From Pseudomonadota bacterium (GTDB lineage Bacteria; Desulfobacterota; Binatia; Binatales; Binataceae): a stretch of 64,000 nt of DNA. This document shows, piece by piece, positions 33,855-41,073 of this stretch. The stretch is taken from assembly GCA_021325355.1 (NCBI GenBank), contig JAJPHI010000034.1, positions 1 through 64,000 of the forward strand, written 5' to 3'. The stretch's first letter is position 1, and the number at the start of each line of letters is the position of its first letter. Made by a program: the position numbers and the translations under genes. Below the pieces are notes generated by a model. That model was not told where the DNA came from. It saw only the letters and a list, made by a program, of their open reading frames with translations, and ran no database searches.

Positions 33855-33927
33855 GCGGGATCCTTTATGAATGGTTGACTTTGCAGGAATTGACTGACGG
33901 GCGGAGTGGCGGCGGTTCGCGCCCTAC

Positions 33928-33954
33928 GACAACCTTACTGTTGGTTTGGTTGTC
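33928..33954. promoter_or_regulatory. Inverted repeat GACAACC/GGTTGTC
   Basis: Perfect 7-bp arms with a 13-base spacer (33928-33934, 33948-33954), about 95 bp upstream of the pmoC -35. The spacing of roughly two helical turns between arm centres suits a dimeric regulator. Confidence 0.4.
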
Positions 33955-34048
33955 ATCCGTGTTCGACATATATTCTTCGCTCCCAAGCTTATCGGAGACC
34001 TCGACTTACTGCAATGCGCCACTCCGCAAGGGCGTTTCGGTTCAACTG

Positions 34049-34076
34049 TTGACGATCGGCAAGAATTCGCTATAAC
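34049..34076 (+). promoter_or_regulatory. Putative sigma70 promoter of the pmo operon
   Basis: TTGACG, a 16-base spacer, then TATAAC, both close to consensus. The expected transcript start is about 80 bases before the pmoC ATG. Confidence 0.6.
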
Positions 34077-34106
34077 CCGCATAGGCATAAGCCGCATCGG
34101 TAAGGA

Positions 34107-34122
34107 CGCGGGCACGCCCGCG
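34107..34122 (+). promoter_or_regulatory. Leader hairpin upstream of pmoC
   Basis: CGCGGGC-AC-GCCCGCG, a perfect 7-bp inverted repeat in the predicted 5' leader; it may stabilise the mRNA or bind a protein. Confidence 0.45.
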
Positions 34123-34165
34123 ATCGAGAGCCGACCTGACGGCCTCGAACGGAAGGAGGTCAGAG

Positions 34166-34969
34166 ATGGCCGGGAGTATCGCAATGCATGAAGTGGAAAA
34201 CCCGACCGGCTGGTGGAACGGGTGGCGGACGCTGTTTATCGGTTGCGCGGCACTGCTCGCCTGCAATCTGTTCCTGTGGATCTGGGATTACAGATTCGCC
34301 TTCTCCGTCGGTCTGGATTCGAGCACGCATGCCTTCACCACGCATTATCGCGCGCTCTTCTGGGGCGAGTTGATTTCACTCGGCGCTTTCACCGGTATCT
34401 GGTACGGATGGCTGGTGCGCACGGGTCGCGCGCTCGAGGGGCAGCCCATTTCGCCCTCCGAGGAGGTCCGGCGGATAGCGGTGCTGTGGGGGATCATCGG
34501 CGCGACCAGTCTCTCGCTGTATATCGAGGCGAGCTTCTGGCCGAACTGGGACGGCGCGTGGCATCAGACGATGGTGCGCGATACGGCGCTCACTCCGACC
34601 CACATCCCGATGTTCTATTTCTTCTTCCCGCTGTCGATCATTCTGGCCCTGGGCGCTTACCTCTACGGTCAGTATCGCATTCCTGCGGTTTACGCCTGGA
34701 AAAAGGGCTTCCCGTGGTCGTTCTTCCTGTTGATCTCGGCGGCGGTGCTCGAGTTCGTGCAGGTGGCCTTCAATGAATGGGGCCATAGCCTCTGGCTGTC
34801 CGAGGAATTCTTCTCGGTGCCATTTCACTGGCCGTTCGTGACCTACGGATGGCTCGCCAGCGGGATGTTCGCGGTGTGGGGTGAAACCATCATTCGGCTC
34901 CTCGCGATCGAGAAGGAAGCGCGGACCGTCGAGATCCATACGCAGACCGCGGCGGCGGGTGGTGCCTGA
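34166..34969 (+). CDS. pmoC: Copper membrane monooxygenase subunit C
   Basis: Seen: 267 aa, about six membrane segments. The segment WDGAWHQTMVRDT with LTPTHI carries D129, H133 and H146, equivalent to the CuC ligands of PmoC; NEWGHS and the following HWPF give N203, H207 and H221, equivalent to the CuD site. Known: PmoC, with PmoA and PmoB, forms the trimer of particulate methane, ammonia and hydrocarbon monooxygenases, and the catalytic copper is thought to be in PmoC. AAGGAGGT lies 6 bases before ATG 34166. It is first in the operon. The sequence does not by itself separate methane, ammonia and short-alkane enzymes. Confidence 0.95.
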   Translation: MAGSIAMHEVENPTGWWNGWRTLFIGCAALLACNLFLWIWDYRFAFSVGLDSSTHAFTTHYRALFWGELISLGAFTGIWYGWLVRTGRALEGQPISPSEEVRRIAVLWGIIGATSLSLYIEASFWPNWDGAWHQTMVRDTALTPTHIPMFYFFFPLSIILALGAYLYGQYRIPAVYAWKKGFPWSFFLLISAAVLEFVQVAFNEWGHSLWLSEEFFSVPFHWPFVTYGWLASGMFAVWGETIIRLLAIEKEARTVEIHTQTAAAGGA

Positions 34970-35007
34970 TAAGGCTGGGGGAGCGCAGCGAGGAAGGGGA
35001 GGCAGCG

Positions 35008-35802
35008 ATGGCGGCAGCAGCAACCACCGGCATGACCGCGGCGGAGCGGCAGAAGCGGCTCGAGCTCACGGAATTGCTCAATGCCAAGTACCAGTGGATC
35101 GACCGCACCTGGGATGTCGTCTTCTGGATCACGGCGATTTTCATCGTTGGCGGCGCGGCGGATATCACCAAGCTGCTGTTCGCCGGCGACTGGGACTTCT
35201 GGACTGACTGGAAGGATCCGCAGTGGTGGCCGGTGGTCACGGCCTTCGCGACCATTATCATCCCGTCCGCCTTGCAGTGGATTCAGTGGGTAGCGTGGCG
35301 TTTTCCAACCGGCGCCACCTACACCTGCACCTGTTTGTTCCTGGCCAGTTGGATCGGTCGATTCTTCCAATGGCATATCGCGGAAACCTATCCGTTGAAC
35401 TTCATCTGGCCGATCTCGACCGTGCCGGCCGCGATCATTCTCGACTGGATCCTGATGAAGACGCGGAGCTTCGTCGTCACGTCAGTGGTCGGCGGCGTGG
35501 TATGGGCCGTGCTGGTCTGGGCCTTCAACTATATTCCGCTCGCGCCCTACCTGCAGCCGGCGGTGTTCATGCATCACATCCTGACGGTTTCGGACGTGCA
35601 GGGTATCGCCTATATCCGTTCGCAGACGCCGGAGTATATGCGGCATATCGAACGCGGCGCGCTGCGCAGTTTCCTCGGTGAGACGCAGTATGTCTCGCTG
35701 GTCTTCGGCGGATCGCTGGCGATCCTCGGTTACTGGATCGGGCAGCTTATCGGCCGCTACCTGGCCGTCTGGCCGATCGGCAAATATATCAAGACCTACT
35801 GA
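35008..35802 (+). CDS. pmoA: Copper membrane monooxygenase subunit A
   Basis: Seen: 264 aa, about seven membrane segments. It contains GDWDFWTDWKD, encoded by the exact target of the widely used A189f pmoA/amoA primer (35185-35202), and SQTPEYMRHIERGALRSF, matching the conserved C-terminal loop of PmoA. Known: PmoA is the membrane beta-subunit. GGGGAGG precedes the ATG, 38 bases after pmoC. The rest of the sequence reads unlike Methylococcus-type PmoA, pointing to a divergent CuMMO group. Confidence 0.95.
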   Translation: MAAAATTGMTAAERQKRLELTELLNAKYQWIDRTWDVVFWITAIFIVGGAADITKLLFAGDWDFWTDWKDPQWWPVVTAFATIIIPSALQWIQWVAWRFPTGATYTCTCLFLASWIGRFFQWHIAETYPLNFIWPISTVPAAIILDWILMKTRSFVVTSVVGGVVWAVLVWAFNYIPLAPYLQPAVFMHHILTVSDVQGIAYIRSQTPEYMRHIERGALRSFLGETQYVSLVFGGSLAILGYWIGQLIGRYLAVWPIGKYIKTY

Positions 35803-35820
35803 GCGGCAGGTGAGTTTTCG

Positions 35821-36054
35821 ATGCGACTGCGTAATCTCTGCTGCGCCATCCTGACCGCGCTCGCCTGGCTGCTGATCAGTGCCGGCGTCGCCCATGCGCA
35901 CGGCGGGATGGCCGGACCCGATGAGATGGGTCCGCCGCTGGGTATCTCGGTCGCGCTGGGACTCGCCTGTTATTACGTCATCACGCTATGGCCGTCGCGC
36001 GAACGCGCCGACGGTGCGAAGCACGGCAAAGCGGTTCGGCGGGGTGCACGGTAG
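35821..36054 (+). CDS. Small membrane protein between pmoA and pmoB
   Basis: Seen: 77 aa with an N-terminal hydrophobic segment ending in AHA, then HGGMAGPDEMGPP, a second membrane segment (LGISVALGLACYYVITLW) and a basic tail. AGGTGAG lies upstream of ATG 35821. The gaps to pmoA and pmoB are 18 and 38 bases, so it is part of the operon. If the signal is cut after AHA, the mature protein starts with His27-Gly, as PmoB does. I do not recognise a named family; an accessory subunit or copper-binding helper is a guess. Confidence 0.75.
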   Translation: MRLRNLCCAILTALAWLLISAGVAHAHGGMAGPDEMGPPLGISVALGLACYYVITLWPSRERADGAKHGKAVRRGAR

Positions 36055-36092
36055 CGCTCTTCCACGCGGACGATTGAGACGAGGGGACCGAG

Positions 36093-37343
36093 GTGAAACG
36101 AGAACGCTTGCCTGTTCTGGCGGTGGCGGTGATGCTGCTGCTGCCGATGATGCCGCGCGCGGCGGCCGCGCACGGCGAAGCCGCCGACGAACCGTTCCTT
36201 AAGGACCTGACCGTCGCATTCTATGACGTCAATATCGGCCCGACCAGCGTGACGGTCGGCCAGCCGGTGACGATCACCGGCAAACTCACGATCCTCGATA
36301 CCTGGCCCTATACGCTCGATCCGCCGCAGACGGCCTATATCACGCCCGTCGTCCCCGGACCGGTCTTCGCGCTCACCGACCGCACCATCAACGGCGAACC
36401 GGCCTTCGGATCGGTCGAAGTCGAGAAGGGCGGCACCTATGCCTTCAAGATGGTGATGCTGGCGCGCGACCCGGGTCATTGGCACGTTCATCCCGGTATC
36501 GCAATCCAGGGAACCGGTACGCTTATCGGTCCGGGACTGTGGGTCGATGTCGCGCCGAGCGGCCAGCCCTTCGTCCTGCCGGTAACCTTGCTCGACGGGC
36601 GGAAGGTTAACCTCGAGACCCTCGGCGGCAACTTCGTCTGGTGGTGGTCATTCATCGGTTTCCTCATCGGCCTGGTCTGGATGATCTACTGGACCGTGCC
36701 GAAACGGACCGTGACGCGGCTGGCGGTCACTTCACAACTGCCGGTCAACGACGATGCGCCCGATATCGGTTTGATCACGCCGCGCGATCACTTCTGGATG
36801 GACGTTCTGGCCGGACTGACCATCCTGCTCCTGGTCATCGGATGGGTGGGGATGGCGCGCAAGTATCCGGTGCGCTTGCCGCAGCAGACCGATCGTTTCG
36901 AGCCGACCTCGCTTACGCCGAGCACGCATATGGCGACGGTGCGATCATCCGGCGCGACCTTCGACCAGAGCAACGATACCCTGACGATCAACGCCCGGAT
37001 TCACAACACGAGCGCGAGTCCGATCACTCTCAAGAGCTACGTGATGGCCATGACTTCGTTCGTGGACGGCCCCGAAGAAGAGCTGGCCAAGGCGGGACCG
37101 GCCGATTACGTCGGCAAACTGAGCGTCACTCCGGACGGGGCGATCGCGCCGGGCGAAACCCGCGACGTGACGCTCAAGATGACGAGCGAAGTGTTCGAGC
37201 AGGAGCGCCTTATCCCCCTGCATGATCCGCAGCAGCTAATCGCGGGCTTGCTGCGCTTTACCGACGATCAGGGTCATCAGGACATCGTGACGCTCAAGTC
37301 GGTACTGGTGCCGACCGAGTTCCGCCCGCAGTATTTGCCTTGA
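36093..37343 (+). CDS. pmoB: Copper membrane monooxygenase subunit B
   Basis: Seen: 416 aa from GTG 36093 (GAGGGG 6 bases upstream). A signal peptide is followed by HGEAADEPFL at residue 27. The first cupredoxin domain includes GHWHVHPG (H131, H133). Two membrane helices (about 180-205 and 235-260) and a second cupredoxin domain follow. Known: His at the mature N-terminus with HxH forms the CuB site of PmoB, and all three ligands are present. The soluble domains lie in the periplasm. The position after an extra small ORF is unlike classic pmoCAB. Confidence 0.95.
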   Translation: MKRERLPVLAVAVMLLLPMMPRAAAAHGEAADEPFLKDLTVAFYDVNIGPTSVTVGQPVTITGKLTILDTWPYTLDPPQTAYITPVVPGPVFALTDRTINGEPAFGSVEVEKGGTYAFKMVMLARDPGHWHVHPGIAIQGTGTLIGPGLWVDVAPSGQPFVLPVTLLDGRKVNLETLGGNFVWWWSFIGFLIGLVWMIYWTVPKRTVTRLAVTSQLPVNDDAPDIGLITPRDHFWMDVLAGLTILLLVIGWVGMARKYPVRLPQQTDRFEPTSLTPSTHMATVRSSGATFDQSNDTLTINARIHNTSASPITLKSYVMAMTSFVDGPEEELAKAGPADYVGKLSVTPDGAIAPGETRDVTLKMTSEVFEQERLIPLHDPQQLIAGLLRFTDDQGHQDIVTLKSVLVPTEFRPQYLP

Positions 37344-37359
37344 GCCGCGCGGATGGGCG

Positions 37360-38400
37360 ATGAAAGCCGCGGTCCTCAATAGTTACGACACGACGCTCGG
37401 CCGGAGCGATTTCGTCGTCGTCGCGGAAGTCCCCGAGCCGAAGATCAAGGCGCCGAGCGACGTGATCGTGCGGATCGGCGGGGCCGGTGTCTGCCGTACC
37501 GATTTGCACATTATCGAGGGCCTCTGGCGCGACCGCGTTAGCGTGACGCTGCCCTACATTCTGGGACACGAGAACGCCGGATGGGTCGAAGAGGTCGGCA
37601 GCGGTGTCACGGCCCTCAAACGCGGCGACGCCGTAATCTGTCATCCGTTGCTGAGCAATGGCGCCACGCTTGCGGCCCGGCGCGGCAACGATATGCACGC
37701 CGGCGGCGCCTTTCCGGGAATCGATGCGAACGGCGGCTACGCCGAACTGCTCGCCACCACGGAGCGCGCGCTCGTCAAGCTTCCGCAAACCCTCGCGCCC
37801 AAGGACGTGGCGCCACATGCTGACGCGGGCCTGACGGCCTATCACGTGGCGAAGAAGGCCTCGCGGCATTTGTTGCCGGGCGAGTACGCGGTGGTGATCG
37901 GCGCGGGCGGTCTCGGCCATATCGGTATCCAGGCGCTGCGTGCGCTGTGCGCCGCCACTATCATCGCGGTCGATCGCTCGCCGACCGCTCTGGCGCTCGC
38001 TCGCGAATCGGGCGCCGAACATCTGGTCACCGCCGACGGCAACGAAGTGGCGGCGGTGCTCGATCTGACCCATGGCAACGGCGCCGAAGCGGTAATTGAT
38101 TTCGTCGGTGAAGGGTCAGCCATCGCTCATGGGCTCGCGATGACCCGTAACGCGGGTTTCTACTACGTCGTCGGCTACGGCGGAAAAATCGAGCTTCCGA
38201 CGATGGACCTGATCGTTTCGGAGAAGACGATCGTCGGCAACCTGGTCGGCACCTATCCCGACCTGGTCGAATTGATAGCGCTGGCCGAGCGCGGACGGGT
38301 CAGGCTCGCCACGCGCGAATACCCGCTGAGTCAGGCCAACACGGCACTGCACGATCTCAAAGACGGCAAGGTCAAGGGACGCGCCGTGCTCATCCCATGA
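37360..38400 (+). CDS. Zinc-dependent alcohol dehydrogenase lacking structural-zinc cysteines
   Basis: Seen: 346 aa MDR-family dehydrogenase. Catalytic zinc ligands appear as C45 (GVCRTDLH) and H70-E71 (GHENAG), with D155 in ADAGLTAYH. The Rossmann motif is GAGGLGHIG. At the positions that normally hold the structural-zinc cysteines (C-x2-C-x2-C-x7-C) there are N100, T103, A106 and A114. Known: such enzymes oxidise primary or secondary alcohols with NAD(P)+. It starts 17 bases after pmoB, so it probably oxidises the monooxygenase product. Confidence 0.9.
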   Translation: MKAAVLNSYDTTLGRSDFVVVAEVPEPKIKAPSDVIVRIGGAGVCRTDLHIIEGLWRDRVSVTLPYILGHENAGWVEEVGSGVTALKRGDAVICHPLLSNGATLAARRGNDMHAGGAFPGIDANGGYAELLATTERALVKLPQTLAPKDVAPHADAGLTAYHVAKKASRHLLPGEYAVVIGAGGLGHIGIQALRALCAATIIAVDRSPTALALARESGAEHLVTADGNEVAAVLDLTHGNGAEAVIDFVGEGSAIAHGLAMTRNAGFYYVVGYGGKIELPTMDLIVSEKTIVGNLVGTYPDLVELIALAERGRVRLATREYPLSQANTALHDLKDGKVKGRAVLIP

Positions 38401-38425
38401 GGTTGCGAGGATTTACGTACGATCG

Positions 38426-38938
38426 ATGAAGTCAGGGGAGCGTCACTGGCTGCCGCTACTGATCGCTGTGGCCCTGAGCGGATTCACCGCCGCTTCGGCT
38501 GCTGCGCAATGCCCGGGTGCAAACGGCTGCCGCGGAAAGAGCCCGGGGGGCGGGATTTACAGCCAGATGACCGGCGCGCCGACGCCACCGCCATCCGAAT
38601 CGGCGAGCGGCAATCCCGGGATGTCGTCGCTTTTCGGCGCGAGCTCGGACGATACGGCGGAGCCGGCGCCGACGCTTTATCAGGAGCGCTGCGCCAGTTG
38701 CCATGGCAAGGACGGTCACGGGGACGGACCGGGAGCGCTGGCTCTCAAGCCCAAGCCAATCAATTTCCATAACCAGGATTGGCAGCATTCAGTCAGCGAC
38801 GATCAGATTGCGAAGGCGATCGTCGAAGGCGGAGCGGCGGTGGGTCTGAGCAAGCAGATGCCCGATAATCCGGACCTTGAAGATAACCCCAAGGAAATCA
38901 CTGCGCTGGTGGCCTATATCCGCGCTTTCGGCAAATGA
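38426..38938 (+). CDS. Periplasmic monohaem cytochrome c
   Basis: Seen: 170 aa with signal peptide (cleavage near ASAAAQ), a Pro/Ser linker, one CASCH haem motif (C89, C92, H93) and a likely axial Met in SKQMPDNP (M145). Known: a class I cytochrome c of the periplasm. It precedes the GMC dehydrogenase genes and is likely their electron acceptor; it may also serve the monooxygenase electron supply. Same strand, 26 bases after the alcohol dehydrogenase. Confidence 0.92.
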   Translation: MKSGERHWLPLLIAVALSGFTAASAAAQCPGANGCRGKSPGGGIYSQMTGAPTPPPSESASGNPGMSSLFGASSDDTAEPAPTLYQERCASCHGKDGHGDGPGALALKPKPINFHNQDWQHSVSDDQIAKAIVEGGAAVGLSKQMPDNPDLEDNPKEITALVAYIRAFGK

Positions 38939-38948
38939 TGAGAACCCT

Positions 38949-39485
38949 ATGAAGCGACGTGAATTCCTGAAGCGTACGGCACTGCTCGCGACCGGTGCCG
39001 CGGCGGCCGCCTCCGGTCTCGGCGTCGGACTGACGGCGGCCGATCCTTCGCCGCCGACGGCGCTCGATGCGCATCAGCAGGCGACCCTCTTGGCCATGAC
39101 GCGCCAGATCTATCCCCACGACCGCCTGGCCACCGCCGATTATCAGAAGGTGGTCGATGAACTCGACGCGCAGGCGGCGCAAACCCCGGCGACGGCGGCG
39201 CTGTTGCGTGACGGCGTCGCGAGCCTCGATAGCGGCGGCAGCACCAAGTTTGTCGATCTGAGCGCCGAGCAACAGGTGGCGGCGCTCAAGAAGATCGATA
39301 CCACACCCTTTTTTCAAAAGGTGCAGAGTACGGCGCTGGTGGCGCTTTATAACAACCACGACGTATGGAAAAAGCTGGGTTATCCCGGCCCCTCCTACCA
39401 GATCGGCGGTTATATCCATCATGGCTTCAATGATTTGAGCTGGCTGCCGAATCCTCCAGAATTCGCCAGCCCGAAACCCGCTTGA
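38949..39485 (+). CDS. Gluconate 2-dehydrogenase subunit 3-family protein
   Basis: Seen: 178 aa from ATG 38949. The N-terminus KRREFLKRTALLATGAAA is a Tat-type signal, and the body has ATLLAMTRQIYPHD and WKKLGYPGPSYQIGGY, typical of the small subunit that accompanies GMC-type gluconate and alcohol dehydrogenases. Known: it helps export and mature the flavoprotein partner. It lies 10 bases after the cytochrome and almost overlaps the GMC gene. Confidence 0.9.
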   Translation: MKRREFLKRTALLATGAAAAASGLGVGLTAADPSPPTALDAHQQATLLAMTRQIYPHDRLATADYQKVVDELDAQAAQTPATAALLRDGVASLDSGGSTKFVDLSAEQQVAALKKIDTTPFFQKVQSTALVALYNNHDVWKKLGYPGPSYQIGGYIHHGFNDLSWLPNPPEFASPKPA

Positions 39486-39493
39486 GGAGCGAC

Positions 39494-41062
39494 GTGGCAA
39501 AGTACGATCTCAAGGACGATTCGGTCGTCGTGATAATCGGTTCCGGGGCGGGCGGCGGCACGCTCGCCAACGAGCTTTGTCAAAAGGGCCTCAAAGTGGT
39601 GCTGCTCGAAGCCGGCAAGCGACAGTCACCGGCCACCTTTCACAACGACGAGTGGGCGGCGTTCAACCAGCTTGCCTGGCTCGACAAGCGCACGACCTCG
39701 GGCAGTTGGCGGGTGGCGAAGGATTTTCCCAATCTGCCGGCGTGGACCTGCAAGACGGTCGGCGGCACCACGACCCATTGGGCGGGCGCTTCGCTGCGTC
39801 TGCAGGACTACGAGTTCAAAGCCAAAACGGTGTACTCGGGCGTCAGCGGCGCCAATCTCCTCGACTGGCCGCTGACGCTGGACGAGCTCGCTCCCTACTA
39901 CAGCAAGGCCGAGTACAAGATGGGAGTGACGCGGACCAACGATATTCCCGGTTTGCCAGGGAACAACAACTTCAAGGTCATGTATAACGGCGCGACGCGC
40001 GTCGGTTACAAGACCGTCCATACGGGGCGGATGGCGATCAACAGCCGCCCGCGCGATGATCGTTCGGCCTGCTGGCAGCTTGGCTTCTGCTTTCAGGGCT
40101 GCAAGTCCGGCGCGAAGTGGTCAACCCTGTATACCGAAATTCCCAAGGCTGAAGCTACCGGCCGGCTCGATCTGCGCACCCAGGCGCAGGCCTTGCAGAT
40201 TCAGCACGACGCGCGCGGCAGAGTGACCGGGGTGCTCTATGCCGACCGCGCGGGGACGCACAATCTGCAGAAAGCGCGGGTGGTATGCGTCGCCTGCAAC
40301 TCCATCGAGACCGCGCGGCTCCTGCTCAACTCCCATTCGTCGCAATTCCCGCAGGGCCTCGCCAACAGCTCCGGCCAGGTGGGTCGCAACTACATGCGCC
40401 ATACGACCGGCTCCGTCTTCGGCATCTTCAAGCAGCCCGTCCATATGTACCGCGGCACCGTGATGGCCGGAATTGTCGCCGACGAGTCGCGCTTCGATCC
40501 GTCGCGCGGCTTCGCCGGCGGTTTCGAGTTCGAAACGATCTCGCTCGGCCTGCCCTTCGCCGCGGCCTTCTTGAATCCGGGCGCGTGGGGGCGCGAATAC
40601 ACCGCGCTGCTCGATCAGTACGATTACATGGCCGGGATGTGGATCGTCGGCGAGGATATGCCGCAGGAAAGCAACGCCGTAACCCTGCATCCGACGGAGA
40701 AGGATCAGTTCGGACTGCCGATTCCGAACGTCCACTACGACGACCATCCGAACGACGCCGCGATGCGCAACTATGCCTACAAGCGCGGCACGGCGATCTA
40801 TCAGGCGGTCGACGCGGTCAAAGTTATCGAAGTGCCGCCCTATCCTTCGACGCATAATCTGGGCACCGCGCGGATGAGCGCCAATGCACGCGACGGCGTC
40901 TGCAACAAGTACGGGCAAACCCACGATATCAGGAATCTCTTCATCTCCGACGGCAGCCAGTTCACCACCGGCGGCGGTGAGAATCCCACCCTGACTATCG
41001 TGACGCTGGCGATTCGGCAGGCGGACTACATCGCCCGCGAATGCTCCCGGCGCAACATTTGA
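39494..41062 (+). CDS. GMC-family FAD dehydrogenase (membrane alcohol/sugar dehydrogenase type)
   Basis: Seen: 522 aa from GTG 39494, with GAGGAG overlapping the previous stop. FAD dinucleotide motif VIIGSGAGGGTLANEL at the N-terminus, the cluster CWQLGFCFQGCKSGAKWS, and the catalytic His-containing THNLGTARM near the C-terminus. Known: large subunit of three-component gluconate/sorbitol/alcohol dehydrogenases that pass electrons to cytochrome c in the periplasm. With the two preceding genes it completes such a complex. Its placement behind pmoCAB suggests it oxidises an alcohol made by the monooxygenase. Confidence 0.92.
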   Translation: MAKYDLKDDSVVVIIGSGAGGGTLANELCQKGLKVVLLEAGKRQSPATFHNDEWAAFNQLAWLDKRTTSGSWRVAKDFPNLPAWTCKTVGGTTTHWAGASLRLQDYEFKAKTVYSGVSGANLLDWPLTLDELAPYYSKAEYKMGVTRTNDIPGLPGNNNFKVMYNGATRVGYKTVHTGRMAINSRPRDDRSACWQLGFCFQGCKSGAKWSTLYTEIPKAEATGRLDLRTQAQALQIQHDARGRVTGVLYADRAGTHNLQKARVVCVACNSIETARLLLNSHSSQFPQGLANSSGQVGRNYMRHTTGSVFGIFKQPVHMYRGTVMAGIVADESRFDPSRGFAGGFEFETISLGLPFAAAFLNPGAWGREYTALLDQYDYMAGMWIVGEDMPQESNAVTLHPTEKDQFGLPIPNVHYDDHPNDAAMRNYAYKRGTAIYQAVDAVKVIEVPPYPSTHNLGTARMSANARDGVCNKYGQTHDIRNLFISDGSQFTTGGGENPTLTIVTLAIRQADYIARECSRRNI

Positions 41063-41073
41063 GGGCACGGATC

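Larger units (their letters stand above)
33855..34165. other. Divergent control region between helicase and pmoC
   Basis: 311 bp without genes. It contains a 7-bp inverted repeat (33928-33954), a sigma70-type promoter pointing to pmoC (34049-34076), a leader hairpin (34107-34122) and the pmoC ribosome site. The helicase promoter on the other strand is not obvious. Confidence 0.75.

Noticed and set aside
34166-37343. Ammonia monooxygenase (amoCAB) as the operon's identity
   Set aside because: Possible on fold alone, but the neighbouring alcohol dehydrogenases and lack of hydroxylamine dehydrogenase favour hydrocarbon oxidation; kept as an open alternative only.
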